The translations under genes were made by a program, and so were the position numbers. A stretch of DNA of 64,000 nt from Lymantria dispar. Taxonomy: Eukaryota; Arthropoda; Insecta; Lepidoptera; Erebidae. Below are positions 20,013 to 28,651 of this stretch, one piece after another. The notes under the pieces were generated by a model. That model saw only the letters and a program-made list of their open reading frames with translations. It ran no database searches and was not told the DNA's origin. The stretch is taken from positions 1,825,169 to 1,889,168 of the forward strand of contig CM063456.1 of the NCBI GenBank assembly GCA_032191425.1. The letters are read 5' to 3'. Each line of letters opens with the position of its first letter. Positions within the stretch are counted from its first letter, which is position 1.

Positions 20013-20744
20013 CGTGGGCTGGTGGAAAAAACGTTCGCGGGAAAGGTGTGAAACCTAGCGCCCTGGGTGAGGTGAACCCTGGGTTGTGTGTGGTGCGTGT
20101 CCCTCCCAACCGGGTGCAGGTCGGGAGGATGTGTGCTTAACTAGTGTGCCCTAAGCTTGTAATCCTTCGCCAATCTTAATGTGCGATAGGTTCCTAGCTG
20201 CTCGGGCCGTTAGGCCTTCGCAGAAAAATGATGAAAAGCCGTAGATTAGGTCCGACTAGGAGATCCCCCAAGGCCGGATGCTCTAACCCCTTCCGATTGT
20301 TAGCTCTGCCCTGAAGGGGCTCGGCAGGCAAATCGGGGCCTTGCCTCACCCGGCTTCGTTAACACCGTGAGGTTTCCGCCGGGGACCAAACAATATGGTT
20401 TTCTGCCCTGAGGGGGCCAAAATGGGTTGACTTTTTATCTACCAACGGTAGAAATCTGCACTCGACGTCTTGAAAAAGTCGACTCGTGCAGTTGGGATCC
20501 GGCAACACCTGCGTCCAAACAGCGAAACTGCCACAGACAACCGTATACACGGCCACCCGGAGCGGGCCACTGAACGGCCACAGACGTCAACAAAATGGCG
20601 GCGCGACGCGACGCGAGGTACGCTGCGAGAGCGAGCGAGACGGAGCGAGATCGCACGACCGCAGGGTGCGGGTGCGGGGAGAGCGCGGCAGTGGAGAGCA
20701 ACGAGGCGTACGTCCGTACGCTACGGGTCTCCGACGCGGAATCG
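20013..20744 (-). promoter_or_regulatory. 5' UTR / presumed internal promoter of Jockey copy J1
   Basis: GC-rich, non-coding, CpG-dense, directly upstream of ORF1 and starting right after CACGGCCCCACA. On the minus strand it carries a GCCGCCATTTTG motif of the YY1 type that some LINE promoters use. Jockey elements are known to have internal promoters. No TATA box seen in it. Confidence 0.5.
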
Positions 20745-20756
20745 TGTGGGGCCGTG

Positions 20757-22259
20757 TTTTTTTTTTTTTTTTTTTTTTTTTTTTGTGTGTGTACAGCTGT
20801 TGGCCGCAGATGGTCTTGACAGCTTGACGCGGATTATGGGTGAGCGCTGAGGGCTCTCAACCCGGAGAAAAGTATGCTAAGCGACATCGCCCAAGGGCTC
20901 CCCCTGTAGGGAACGGACCTCGGCTTGGGGCGTCGCTGGAGGCAAAGTGGGCTTGCCCACGTTTTTAGTGGTAACTTTTGCGCGGCGCGGTTTCGCACCT
21001 CGACGGCGAGGGCGGAACCGCGGATATTTATTTGTTAAGGCCTCGCGGGCCGTGTAGGCTCTTTGTTGAGCGAGTGTGATAATGTCGTCCTCTTCGTCGA
21101 GGACGTGACGAGGACGTCGGATGGAGGAGATTTTGGAGGGTCTATAGGAAGCCGCCCCAACCACTAGTTGGTTGGGGTGTGTCATGGCAGAGTCAAAGTA
21201 GCTCTGAGAGCACCGTTTCATAAACTGCTTGATGGTCGGCAGTTCGAGGTCGATGTGGAGATCGACGTTTCGTATGAACCACGGTGCTCCCGTAGCTCGG
21301 CGCATGAAACGATTTTGTAGTGTCTGTAGCCTGTGGATCCTGTGTGGCTTAACATGCGCGAACACCACGCTGGCATAGGTCATGATAGGCCGTATGCAGG
21401 TGGTGTAAAATCGGACTTTGCTACTCAGGGGCATACGCGACCTAGAGTTGAGTAGACAGTGGAGACGGCCCATCACAAAGGCTGCCCGTGCGCGGACTTT
21501 CTTTATGTGAGGGGCGAAGCTGAGTCGATCGTCAAGGGTCACACCCAAGTATTTGGCCTGCCTGGTCCAAGTGACCGGCTTGTTGAAAATTTTAAGGGGG
21601 GGAATGCTATCGATAGAGTAGGAACGGGCAGTTCGTCTAGTGAACATGACCGCCTGACTCTTCTCGGGGTTGATTTCTAATCTCCATTTCCTAAACCAAT
21701 TGGCTAGGGCGGTAACCGCTGTTTGGAGAGTCTTGGCTACTGTTGTCGGGGATCTACCAGCACAAAAGAGTGCGGTGTCATCAGCGTAAAGCGCTTTATG
21801 TACCCGGTTGAATTTGGGCATATCGCTAGTGTATAGCGTGAAGAGAAATGGGGAGAGGACCGACCCCTGAGGGACGCCGGCCTTGATAGGGTGGGAGGTC
21901 GACAACGTCCCTTCCACCCTGTAGCGAAAGCTGCGATGACTTAAGTAGTCATGTATAATGAGAATTAAGTAGTGAGGGATCTTGAGGAGATAGAGTTTGT
22001 AGATTAGGCCTTCATGCCAAACCTTGTCGAATGCTTTCGCTACGTCTAGGAATAATACACCCGTATATCTGTTCATGATGAACTGACTACTTGTGTATTC
22101 TACCAAACGGTGAACTTGTTGTACGCAGCTGTGTTTAGCTCGGAAGCCAAACTGTGCGTCGGGAACGAGGTTGTTAGCCTCGGCGAATGTACGTAGTCTA
22201 CTGAGAACTATTCGTTCGTAGATCTTACCTAGACCTCTTAGTAGACTAATCGGGCCATG
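20757..22259 (-). mobile_element. 5'-truncated Jockey-like LINE (copy J2) with poly(A)
   Basis: Ends in a long poly(A) (poly(T) at 20757-20784 on the plus strand) and is flanked by the exact 12-bp repeat TGTGGGGCCGTG at 20745-20756 and 22260-22271. Its 5' truncation is within the RT region (first Jockey bases near GCCCGATTAG). It lies immediately 5' of J1 and in the same orientation, in the Helentron promoter region. Confidence 0.85.
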
Positions 22260-22334
22260 TGTGGGGCCGTGCCGCCTCGCGCTGCTTATATACCCTCCGA
22301 GCTCCGGGGAGATTGGCGTGCGCGACTTTTTCAT
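20877..22334 (-). CDS. Jockey-like RT C-terminal half, with a 5' tail from Helentron sequence
   Basis: 485 residues. The first 27 (MKKSRTPISPELGGYISS...) are read from Helentron sequence across the insertion joint. From PISLLRGLGKIYERI onward it is Jockey RT without a stop: FRAKHSCVQQ, FLDVAKAFDKVW, AGVPQGSVLSP, ALYADDTALF, then thumb and basic tail to GEPLGDVA. It is the least damaged RT copy of the three here. It lacks the endonuclease and part of the fingers, so it should not be active. The initiating ATG lies upstream of the Helentron TATA box, so the fusion is probably not translated as such. Confidence 0.8.
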   Translation of the reverse strand: MKKSRTPISPELGGYISSARRHGPTHGPISLLRGLGKIYERIVLSRLRTFAEANNLVPDAQFGFRAKHSCVQQVHRLVEYTSSQFIMNRYTGVLFLDVAKAFDKVWHEGLIYKLYLLKIPHYLILIIHDYLSHRSFRYRVEGTLSTSHPIKAGVPQGSVLSPFLFTLYTSDMPKFNRVHKALYADDTALFCAGRSPTTVAKTLQTAVTALANWFRKWRLEINPEKSQAVMFTRRTARSYSIDSIPPLKIFNKPVTWTRQAKYLGVTLDDRLSFAPHIKKVRARAAFVMGRLHCLLNSRSRMPLSSKVRFYTTCIRPIMTYASVVFAHVKPHRIHRLQTLQNRFMRRATGAPWFIRNVDLHIDLELPTIKQFMKRCSQSYFDSAMTHPNQLVVGAASYRPSKISSIRRPRHVLDEEDDIITLAQQRAYTAREALTNKYPRFRPRRRGAKPRRAKVTTKNVGKPTLPPATPQAEVRSLQGEPLGDVA

Positions 22335-23487
22335 TATTGCTGAAGCTACTTAAAGAAACCACGAAAAAATAATAAATATCCGAATATTAGTTTTAATATA
22401 CGGTGAAAAAACTTGTTCAAATACGAATGAAATGCAAAATTGTGTTTTTCGCATATATAATTATTATTATAGTCAAACATTTCGTTGAAGTCAAACACTT
22501 TCATCGACTAATACGATAATTTTGTTTAACAATAGCATCAACCTTGTGTGATAGATACGTATTCAATCAAGTTTTTTTTTTAGTGTAGGCACCTGCCAAA
22601 AGTAACGAAAGCAAAACTTAGTTTTATGACTTAAAAGCAACGATTTTCCTCCTATTTCGAGGTGATTTCGAAAAATCAAAAAAAAATCGGAAAAAAAAAA
22701 AAAATAAATAACTGAAGCCTGATCAAAATTACCTACTTACATGTCAAGTATTTAATAATTAAAGTAACGGTGATAGGCAACTTCAAAGCGAAAATATAAA
22801 TCCATTTTATTACCGTTCCCTTGGGAATTTCGAAAAATCCCGTCTTATTCCTTGCCTACTTCATAATGGGGAAATAATTTTATACACTTATTATACTTAA
22901 CAATAGCTATGAAAGAAAAAACAAACAATATAACTTTTAAGCAAGGATTTTCATCATATTCCGAGGGATTTTCAAAAAACCCTAAAAATGGTTTTTAGTT
23001 ATCGTAATAACCTACTTTTAAGCTGAATTTCAAGTCTCTAATAAATAAAGTTACGGAAATAGGGCAACTTTAAAGCGAAAATATAAGTAAATCTTTTTTT
23101 ATTCCCGTTCCTGTGGGAATTTCGAAATATCCTGAAAATTGTTTTTTGTTTGTTGTTTAAAGCGACAAAATATAAATAAATCCTTTTTATTCCTGTTCCC
23201 GAGGGAATTTCGAAAAATCCTAAAAACGGTTTTTAGTGATTGCAATCACATATTTATATGCCAAATTTCAAGTCTCTAATAAATATAATAACGGAGATAG
23301 GGCAACTTTTATAGCGAAAATATAAATCCTTATTATTCCCGTTCCCGTGGGAATTTCGAAAAATCCCGTCTTATTCCTTGCCTACGTCATAAAGACAATA
23401 TCTGTGCAAAATTTCAGCTTCCTAGATCCAACGGTTTGGGCTGGGCGTTGATGAGTCAGTCAGGATTTTGAATTTTATATACTAAGA
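22260..23487 (-). other. Helentron A 5' terminal region and promoter
   Basis: Non-coding. On the minus strand it starts TCTTAGTATATAAAATTC (23487) and runs through a tandem array with palindromic cores to a TATA box (GGTATATAAGC, about 22290-22300). This lies about 30 bp before the Jockey insertion site. The inverse copy is 44234-45523. Confidence 0.7.
22651..23365 (-). repeat. Array of palindrome-centred repeats in Helentron A
   Basis: Six units spaced irregularly at about 90-190 bp. Each carries a TTCCCGNGGGAATTTCGAAA-type core, near 22651, 22815, 22958, 23108, 23196 and 23341. The 12-mers TTCCCTTGGGAA, TTCCTGTGGGAA, TTCCCGAGGGAA and TTCCCGTGGGAA are near-palindromes. A following GTTTTTAG or CTTATTCCTTGCC block also repeats. 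Confidence 0.75.
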
Positions 23488-23496
23488 TATATATGT

Positions 23497-23550
<54 letters not shown>

Positions 23551-23600
23551 ATATATATATATATATATGTTATATATACATAGCGTATATATATATATGT
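23488..23600. repeat. (TA)n microsatellite
   Basis: Nearly pure TA dinucleotides interrupted by TGTTA and TACATA variants. It adjoins the Helentron 5' end, consistent with the AT-rich targets of Helitrons. Confidence 0.9.
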
Positions 23601-23809
23601 TTAGCCGTCCCAAAAAGTCTGCAATGGAGTTGGTATTAATTAAAATACTATGGTAGTATAGCGAATAATTTAATTGAAAATGTGTCGGAAGAAGGTCTTA
23701 TAACCTTCGTCGCTCTTAACACCGCGATGCACAAACATTATACAACGCCATCTATCGAAGCATAGTTAAATAAAGTTCACGGCGTTGTACAATATATATA
23801 AACAATTTT
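23601..23809. other. Unassigned spacer
   Basis: No ORF. CGCCATCTATCG and GGCGTTGTAC occur as in many insect short interspersed repeats, but no boundaries can be set. The last 14 bases are the left TSD of the next LINE. Confidence 0.3.
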
Positions 23810-25656
23810 CTTAAAACACTTAGAACGTCTGATTGTTCCCCGTTTGTTACCGGGTGGCCCCACATTCAATCGTAGTCAGTTTGGATTTACCCCGGGAAAA
23901 TCGACTGTCGACGCGGTCATTGCCGTTAGAAAAATTGTTTCCCTATCAGATTTTAAATATATACTAGGTATTTTTCTAGATATCTCAGGTGCTTTTGATA
24001 AAGCATGGTGGCCGATGCTACTTCTTAAACTGAAGGCTCGTGGATGCTTTAGGAACATCTACCAACTCGTACAGTCATACTTTCTACAAGGTTCAACCAC
24101 ACTGAAACTCGGTCACCATGCCGTGTCTAAATCACTGACGTTGGGCTGTCCTCAAGGATCAGTGTAAAGCCCATACTTGTGGAATCTAGGGTTTGATGAC
24201 CTTCTTGAGCTACCTCTACCGCAAAATTGCTCATTGATTGGCTATGCTGACGACGGTCTCCTACTTATACAGTCAAACACTAGAGACGGACTGGAGAAAT
24301 TGGCGGATATATGTCTCAACTCAATACAAAAATGGGGCATACAAAATCGACTTACTTTCGCCCCCCACAAAATGTATCATCTTTTACTGAAAGGTAATTT
24401 ACAGTCGAGCCCCCGTATAAAATTTAACAACACTGTAGTTAAAAAGAAGGAGTCCGTATGTTACCTCGGCCTGGTCCTAGAGAAAAATTTTTCGTTCATT
24501 GAACATATTAAAACTGTAGGTGAAAAAGCCAAACGAAATTTCTATGCGCTTACCAGAATTTCAACTTCCACCTGGGGCCTTCGTTTTAACACACTTAAAA
24601 TTATATATACAGCCACATATCTGGGCTGTATCTGTTACGGTGCACCGGCCTGGGCTGATCGTACTACCATAGGCGCGGGTCGACGTAAGTTACTACAGAG
24701 TCAACGATTAGCGCTAATATTTCTGTGTAAGGCATACCGAACAGTTAGCACCGAAGCCTTACCAGTACTTGCAGGTGTACTTCCGGTCGACTTAGAGATA
24801 CAAAATCGTGCGTCCATGTATTATTCCACTAGGGAAAACATGACTAACAATTTTCTTTTACCACGCGATCGTAATAAAATTACTAGACTTTTTGCACCGC
24901 AATCCGTCGTTAACGATAAGCTCCTGACCGAATGGCAGGCAAGATGGGATTCGTCAACAAAAGGTCGTCATCTATATCTATTCTTTCCATCTGTTCGTGA
25001 ACGTTTGGAGAGAACTTGGCTAGAAATTGACCACTATGTAGCCCAATTCCTCACAGGCCATGGGAATTTTAGAAGTAAATTATTCTATTTTACACTAGTA
25101 GATTCACCATTTTCTCAATGTTCAACCTCAAACTCCAATTTTGAACAAACAGCTCATCACATCCTTTGGGAGTGCATTCTCTGGCGCAACGAGCGGAACG
25201 TCATGTTAGATAATATGCATGTCACGTCTGGGGTAGTATACTATTCGGATCTTGTAGCAACTCGAGAAAATTTCCGTGCGTTTAGGCGCTTTTGCCATAC
25301 CTATTACTGTAATCAAACCTAAAGCTCACAAATAGGTCCATTAAGCTTTGTCCAATCCGTGGTACTGTACCGCTGCGTTTCACGTAGTTGTACAAACTCT
25401 TATTTACTGGTTTATCAGCCAACTTTGCTTCATGTCTCCCGCTTTGCATAGGAGGGAAGTGGAATCTTTCCAACTCCTCCTGTTTTCTTTTCTAATTAAA
25501 TTTGTTGCGGGTCCCAAGACAATTAAAAGCGATTCCCGGGACTTCCTGAGGGTCAAACCTCAGTGTCTTATACGGAGACCATTGTGGATCCTGGCTTACA
25601 GGAGTTACAGTGGTGGGAATGTGTGGTGGGATTAGTCCCATAAAAAAAAAAAAAAA
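23810..25656 (+). mobile_element. R1-clade-like LINE, 5'-truncated, with poly(A)
   Basis: Flanked by a 14-bp TSD ATATAAACAATTTT (23796-23809 and 25657-25670). It ends in poly(A) at about 25642-25656. The insertion is 1,847 bp: partial RT, C-terminal domain and 3' UTR. Related decayed copies are at 57026-58260 and 60365-60590. Confidence 0.85.
23844..25322 (+). pseudogene. R1-clade-like RT and C-terminal domain (one stop)
   Basis: One frame with a single TAA at 24165-24167, inside motif B (LGCPQGSV, stop, SPYLWN), where Leu is expected. Motif A is GIFLDISGAFDKAWW, and motif C is LIGYADDGLLLIQ in the second half. The C-terminal region has QTAHHILWECILWRNERN, the degenerate CCHC domain of R1-clade LINEs. 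Fingers and endonuclease were lost by 5' truncation. R1 proper inserts in 28S rDNA; this relative is in anonymous DNA. Confidence 0.8.
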
Positions 25657-25670
25657 ATATAAACAATTTT

Positions 25671-25857
25671 AATGTCTTATGTAACACCCTACTAACAGTA
25701 GTTTCTATCCATGTATTTGACATGTGTGCACGTGCCAACCTTACTCTGTATGTGAGTACTAACATAATATATTATATATGAGAGTAGCTGTCTAGCTGAT
25801 AAGAGAATGATGTACCTATTGAGTAGTTGCGGTTGTAAGTGAATAAGCGTAATATAT
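25671..25857. other. Spacer, nothing recognised
   Basis: AT-rich; no coding or repeat signal seen apart from short TATATA runs. Confidence 0.3.
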
Positions 25858-26894
25858 TCAGTTTTTCAAAGCAGCATTAATTCTAAAGAAACGTGGTATA
25901 TCAGCCTCCGTGTGAATAGTGAAGCAGGGATTGCCGGCCTCTTTAAGTGCCAGGATGGTACCTCGCTTGGTCCATACGAACTTCCATCCGGAGACCTTGC
26001 CAGCTTCTCGCGCCTTGCGAAATAATTGCCGATTAAAATTTGTTAGGCGCTCATTAATATAAAAACGGCGCGATGGTACAGTCAGACAGACACACACCCT
26101 CCGTGGTAGCCCCGAGGCGCACGCGCGCGCTCTGCAGTAATTCATCTCGCAGCTGACGACGAGCTAAGCGCACTACTAGGGGGGCGGGGGCGTCGCTCCG
26201 GCCCATCGCTGCTCGTGGCGCTGATATGATGGGCACCCATACGCACCGCGCTCACTACGTCACGGTCCTCCATTACGACACCCAATTTTAAGGCAATCTG
26301 TCCCACAAAATGTACTGGATTCTCCCCATTAGACTCTGGCAAGTTACCCAGCTCGACGTCATTTACTAGGAGCTCTTGGTCCCTCTCATTAAGCTCCTGT
26401 CTGAGCTCCGCCAAGGCATCTGCTAATGGATTATCAGCTGCACACTGCTTCTGTTTCTCAAGGGTATCGAGTCTTTCCTCTAAACCGTCCATACGTTTAT
26501 TGCATTCCTTCAAAGATCTTAGATCAGCTAGGTCCTCTCGAAATAATTGCAGTTCTGAGCGAACCGCGCACAACTCCTCACTGAGTAATCTCAAATTGCT
26601 AATGAGGTCATCCGGAATTTTATGCACCGGGGTCGACTCACTTACACAGCAGCCGGGATCATGGTCATCAGTCTCCGTAAAACTAACAGAGTGCTGCGGT
26701 CTTGGCCTAATTGACGAATCAGCTTTATTATCCCCAATGACATTCTTTGTACATTCTGGGCAGAGCCAGGAAGATGGTATGGCATCGACAGTAGGGAGGT
26801 TCACACATACTCTATGATAAGCTGCAGCGCATTTCCGATATTTGGCCGTCTCAGCTTGGGATATGTACCTACCGCACCCACAGCATTTACCCAT
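25858..26894 (-). pseudogene. LINE ORF1-like protein: PHD finger, coiled coil, C-terminal domain
   Basis: Begins at ATG (26894) with a PHD-type finger, CCGCGRYIS...KCAAAYHRVCV...WLCPEC (residues 3-48). Then follow a polar linker, a coiled coil (about 95-170: LRLLSEELCAVRSELQLF, RMDGLEERLDTLEKQ) and a GxxAxxxG-like region. The frame is lost twice. Near 26230 the text continues in another frame as RLARRQLRDELLQSARVR, and near 26090 in a third as RRFYINERLTNFNRQLFRKAREAGK, ending at 25858. This order is that of ORF1 proteins of CR1-type insect LINEs. No ORF2 adjoins it. An alternative is a host gene derived from such an ORF1, but the frameshifts argue against function. Confidence 0.75.
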
Positions 26895-27920
26895 TGTTGA
26901 TGAATAAACCGAAACAATGATAAATTATCTCGATATACTTATAAGATTTCGTATGTTAAAAGCTTGACACTGCTATTCTAGCACTGTTATTAATAGAAAT
27001 TACTGTATTCTTTTTCTTAATCAGCTGTTATTATTAATTTCAATGTGGGTATTATGATCAAGAAAATAACAATATTGTTACTGTTTTTAAAACTGTTTTG
27101 TTATTAAATCTAAATGTTATTAATTCACTTCACTATATAACGTTCACAATATATTTACGAGCACGTACAATAAATCCTTTTTGACGTTGTACCATAAGAT
27201 TATTTATAAAACCATATAAAACACTAAGACAATGACGTACATGTCGGCGTTACGCCAGGAATTTGGACGATGATAGTAAAATACTGAGTATGTAATCACT
27301 GTATTTATTAGGAGTTCTTGCCGGAGAAGTGAGTGAAGTAAAACTGTCCTCTATTCTAATCTTACAATATTTTTATAACCTCCGCTTTACAATGAAACGG
27401 TCTAGTCTTAGTAACTACAATTACTTTTTATAACAAACTAATAAAACAATATTGTTAACTATCTGAATATAGCTAAATAATAATGATAAATATTCTAATG
27501 CATTTAACATAATTCCAAATAGTCAATTTTACAAAATTTACATTAATGTAATTAAAGGAAATATTGTTCTCATATATTGTTCAACAGACGGCGCTCTAAC
27601 TAGAGATAAATAACAATCTTTATTGTGTAAAAACAACTAAATATGGTTACAAATAATTACATTAATTCTAATCGATTTTAATTTGATCAATTATATAAAT
27701 ATTTAAACAATTAAATCAAAGATTTCTAGAAATACATTCAAAAAGTCTCTTAAATATCATAGCATGGTAAATAGCAGTGTTGTTACTACAAATAATTATT
27801 TAAATATTAGTTGCAAATATTTCAAACATGTTTATAACTATAATTGATAACACATACATCAACAATTTACAAATATTGCCGATAGAGGGCGATATGCGCC
27901 CATATACATTATATACTATC
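26895..27920. other. AT-rich spacer
   Basis: About 1 kb without coding potential or recognisable repeats beyond AT-rich runs. It may be the remaining 5' region of the ORF1 element plus anonymous DNA. The last five bases (CTATC) are the left TSD of the next LTR element. Confidence 0.4.
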
Positions 27921-28620
27921 TGTTCATTACCGTTCCCTACTGACCTAGGATGCGCAGTGGAAGGGGACACCAGGCCAGTGAGGGATATCAAATGGGTAAT
28001 AACATTGGCTTGCGATTACGCAAGGCTATTTTAAGTTCTCTTAAATGATAGTACAAGAACAGATTTTAACACTTACGAGTAGATACCGCGGAGGTAGCTA
28101 TAACGTAACCTAACTCAGCGTTCGGTCTGGCCAGACAAATAGAAACTAACTGAGGGGTTACTTAGCTTTGTATCCAAAAGCGCGGTGATGACAACGGCCT
28201 CGTACACTTCAAGGACTCAGGCTTGCTACTCGTACACACAATTTAATGTTCACAAATATATACTTAATTATAATTAACTCGCGTACATAAGCGGTACACA
28301 AAACAAAGGGTGGCGCGCAATATTACAAATACCACGATTTCACGGCTTAGTCCACAAAAGACATAGCAATTACAAAATATGTGCGCACGCGACCGTTACT
28401 TCCAACGCGAACCAAAAAGTGAAAGTAAAAGTAACCAAAAGGGCGGAAACAAAACGACCCCGGGGCCGGCCGGCGCGCCGGCCCCGTGCCATCCGCGTAC
28501 CAAAGTGAAAGTGAAAGTGAAAGTGGCGGCTGGCTCCGAGCCAACCGCGAACCACAAAATCAGAACTATCCTACATGGATTTAATTATTAAACTAATATA
28601 AAAATGTTTGGTACCGAACA
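27921..28620 (-). repeat. 3' LTR of the BEL/Pao element
   Basis: Ends TGTTC...GAACA, an inverted terminal pair. It holds a 10-bp GC hairpin (28461-28470 with 28477-28486) and short GTGAAA direct repeats near 28418 and 28504. The pol stop is 31 bp inside the element. Confidence 0.95.
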
Positions 28621-28651
28621 TCTACCCGCCTCGGACAGGTCTACCTGGCCG

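Larger units (their letters stand above)
15313..20744 (-). mobile_element. Near full-length Jockey-like LINE (copy J1)
   Basis: Contains a GC-rich 5' UTR (20013-20744), ORF1 and ORF2 on the minus strand, and a 3' UTR ending near 15313 at ...CAAACAAAA. It sits inside Helentron copy A in the sense direction. Its 5' side abuts the 12-mer CACGGCCCCACA, the same sequence that flanks copies J2 and J3. Its 3' side joins Helentron sequence CACGTCCAGCGC, and 29 bp present in copy B between these two points are missing. Two frameshifts in ORF2 make it non-autonomous. Confidence 0.8.
11049..23487 (-). mobile_element. Helentron copy A (rolling-circle transposon), 3' part replaced by Pao
   Basis: Minus-strand element. 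The 5' end begins TCTTAGTATATAAAATTC at 23487, after an A, matching the TC start of Helitron-type elements and copy B (44234). The non-coding 5' region (22260-23487 and 14664-15312) is interrupted by Jockey copies, then come the OTU and Rep frames. The helicase and the 3' hairpin/CTRR end are absent; the element stops at the Pao junction near 11049. It is non-autonomous in its present form. Confidence 0.75.

Noticed and set aside
20470..20850. Arg-rich plus-strand open frames running into poly(F)
   Set aside because: Phe run is the poly(T) of Jockey copy J2; the rest is the antisense of the J1 5' UTR.
23488..23600. (TA)n run as a replication origin or promoter
   Set aside because: Simple microsatellite next to a Helentron end; nothing supports a regulatory role.
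28347..28591. Small open frames in both LTRs of the BEL/Pao element
   Set aside because: They are identical in both LTRs because the LTRs are; repeats such as HFHFHF and KVKVKV come from GTGAAA units, not from a protein.
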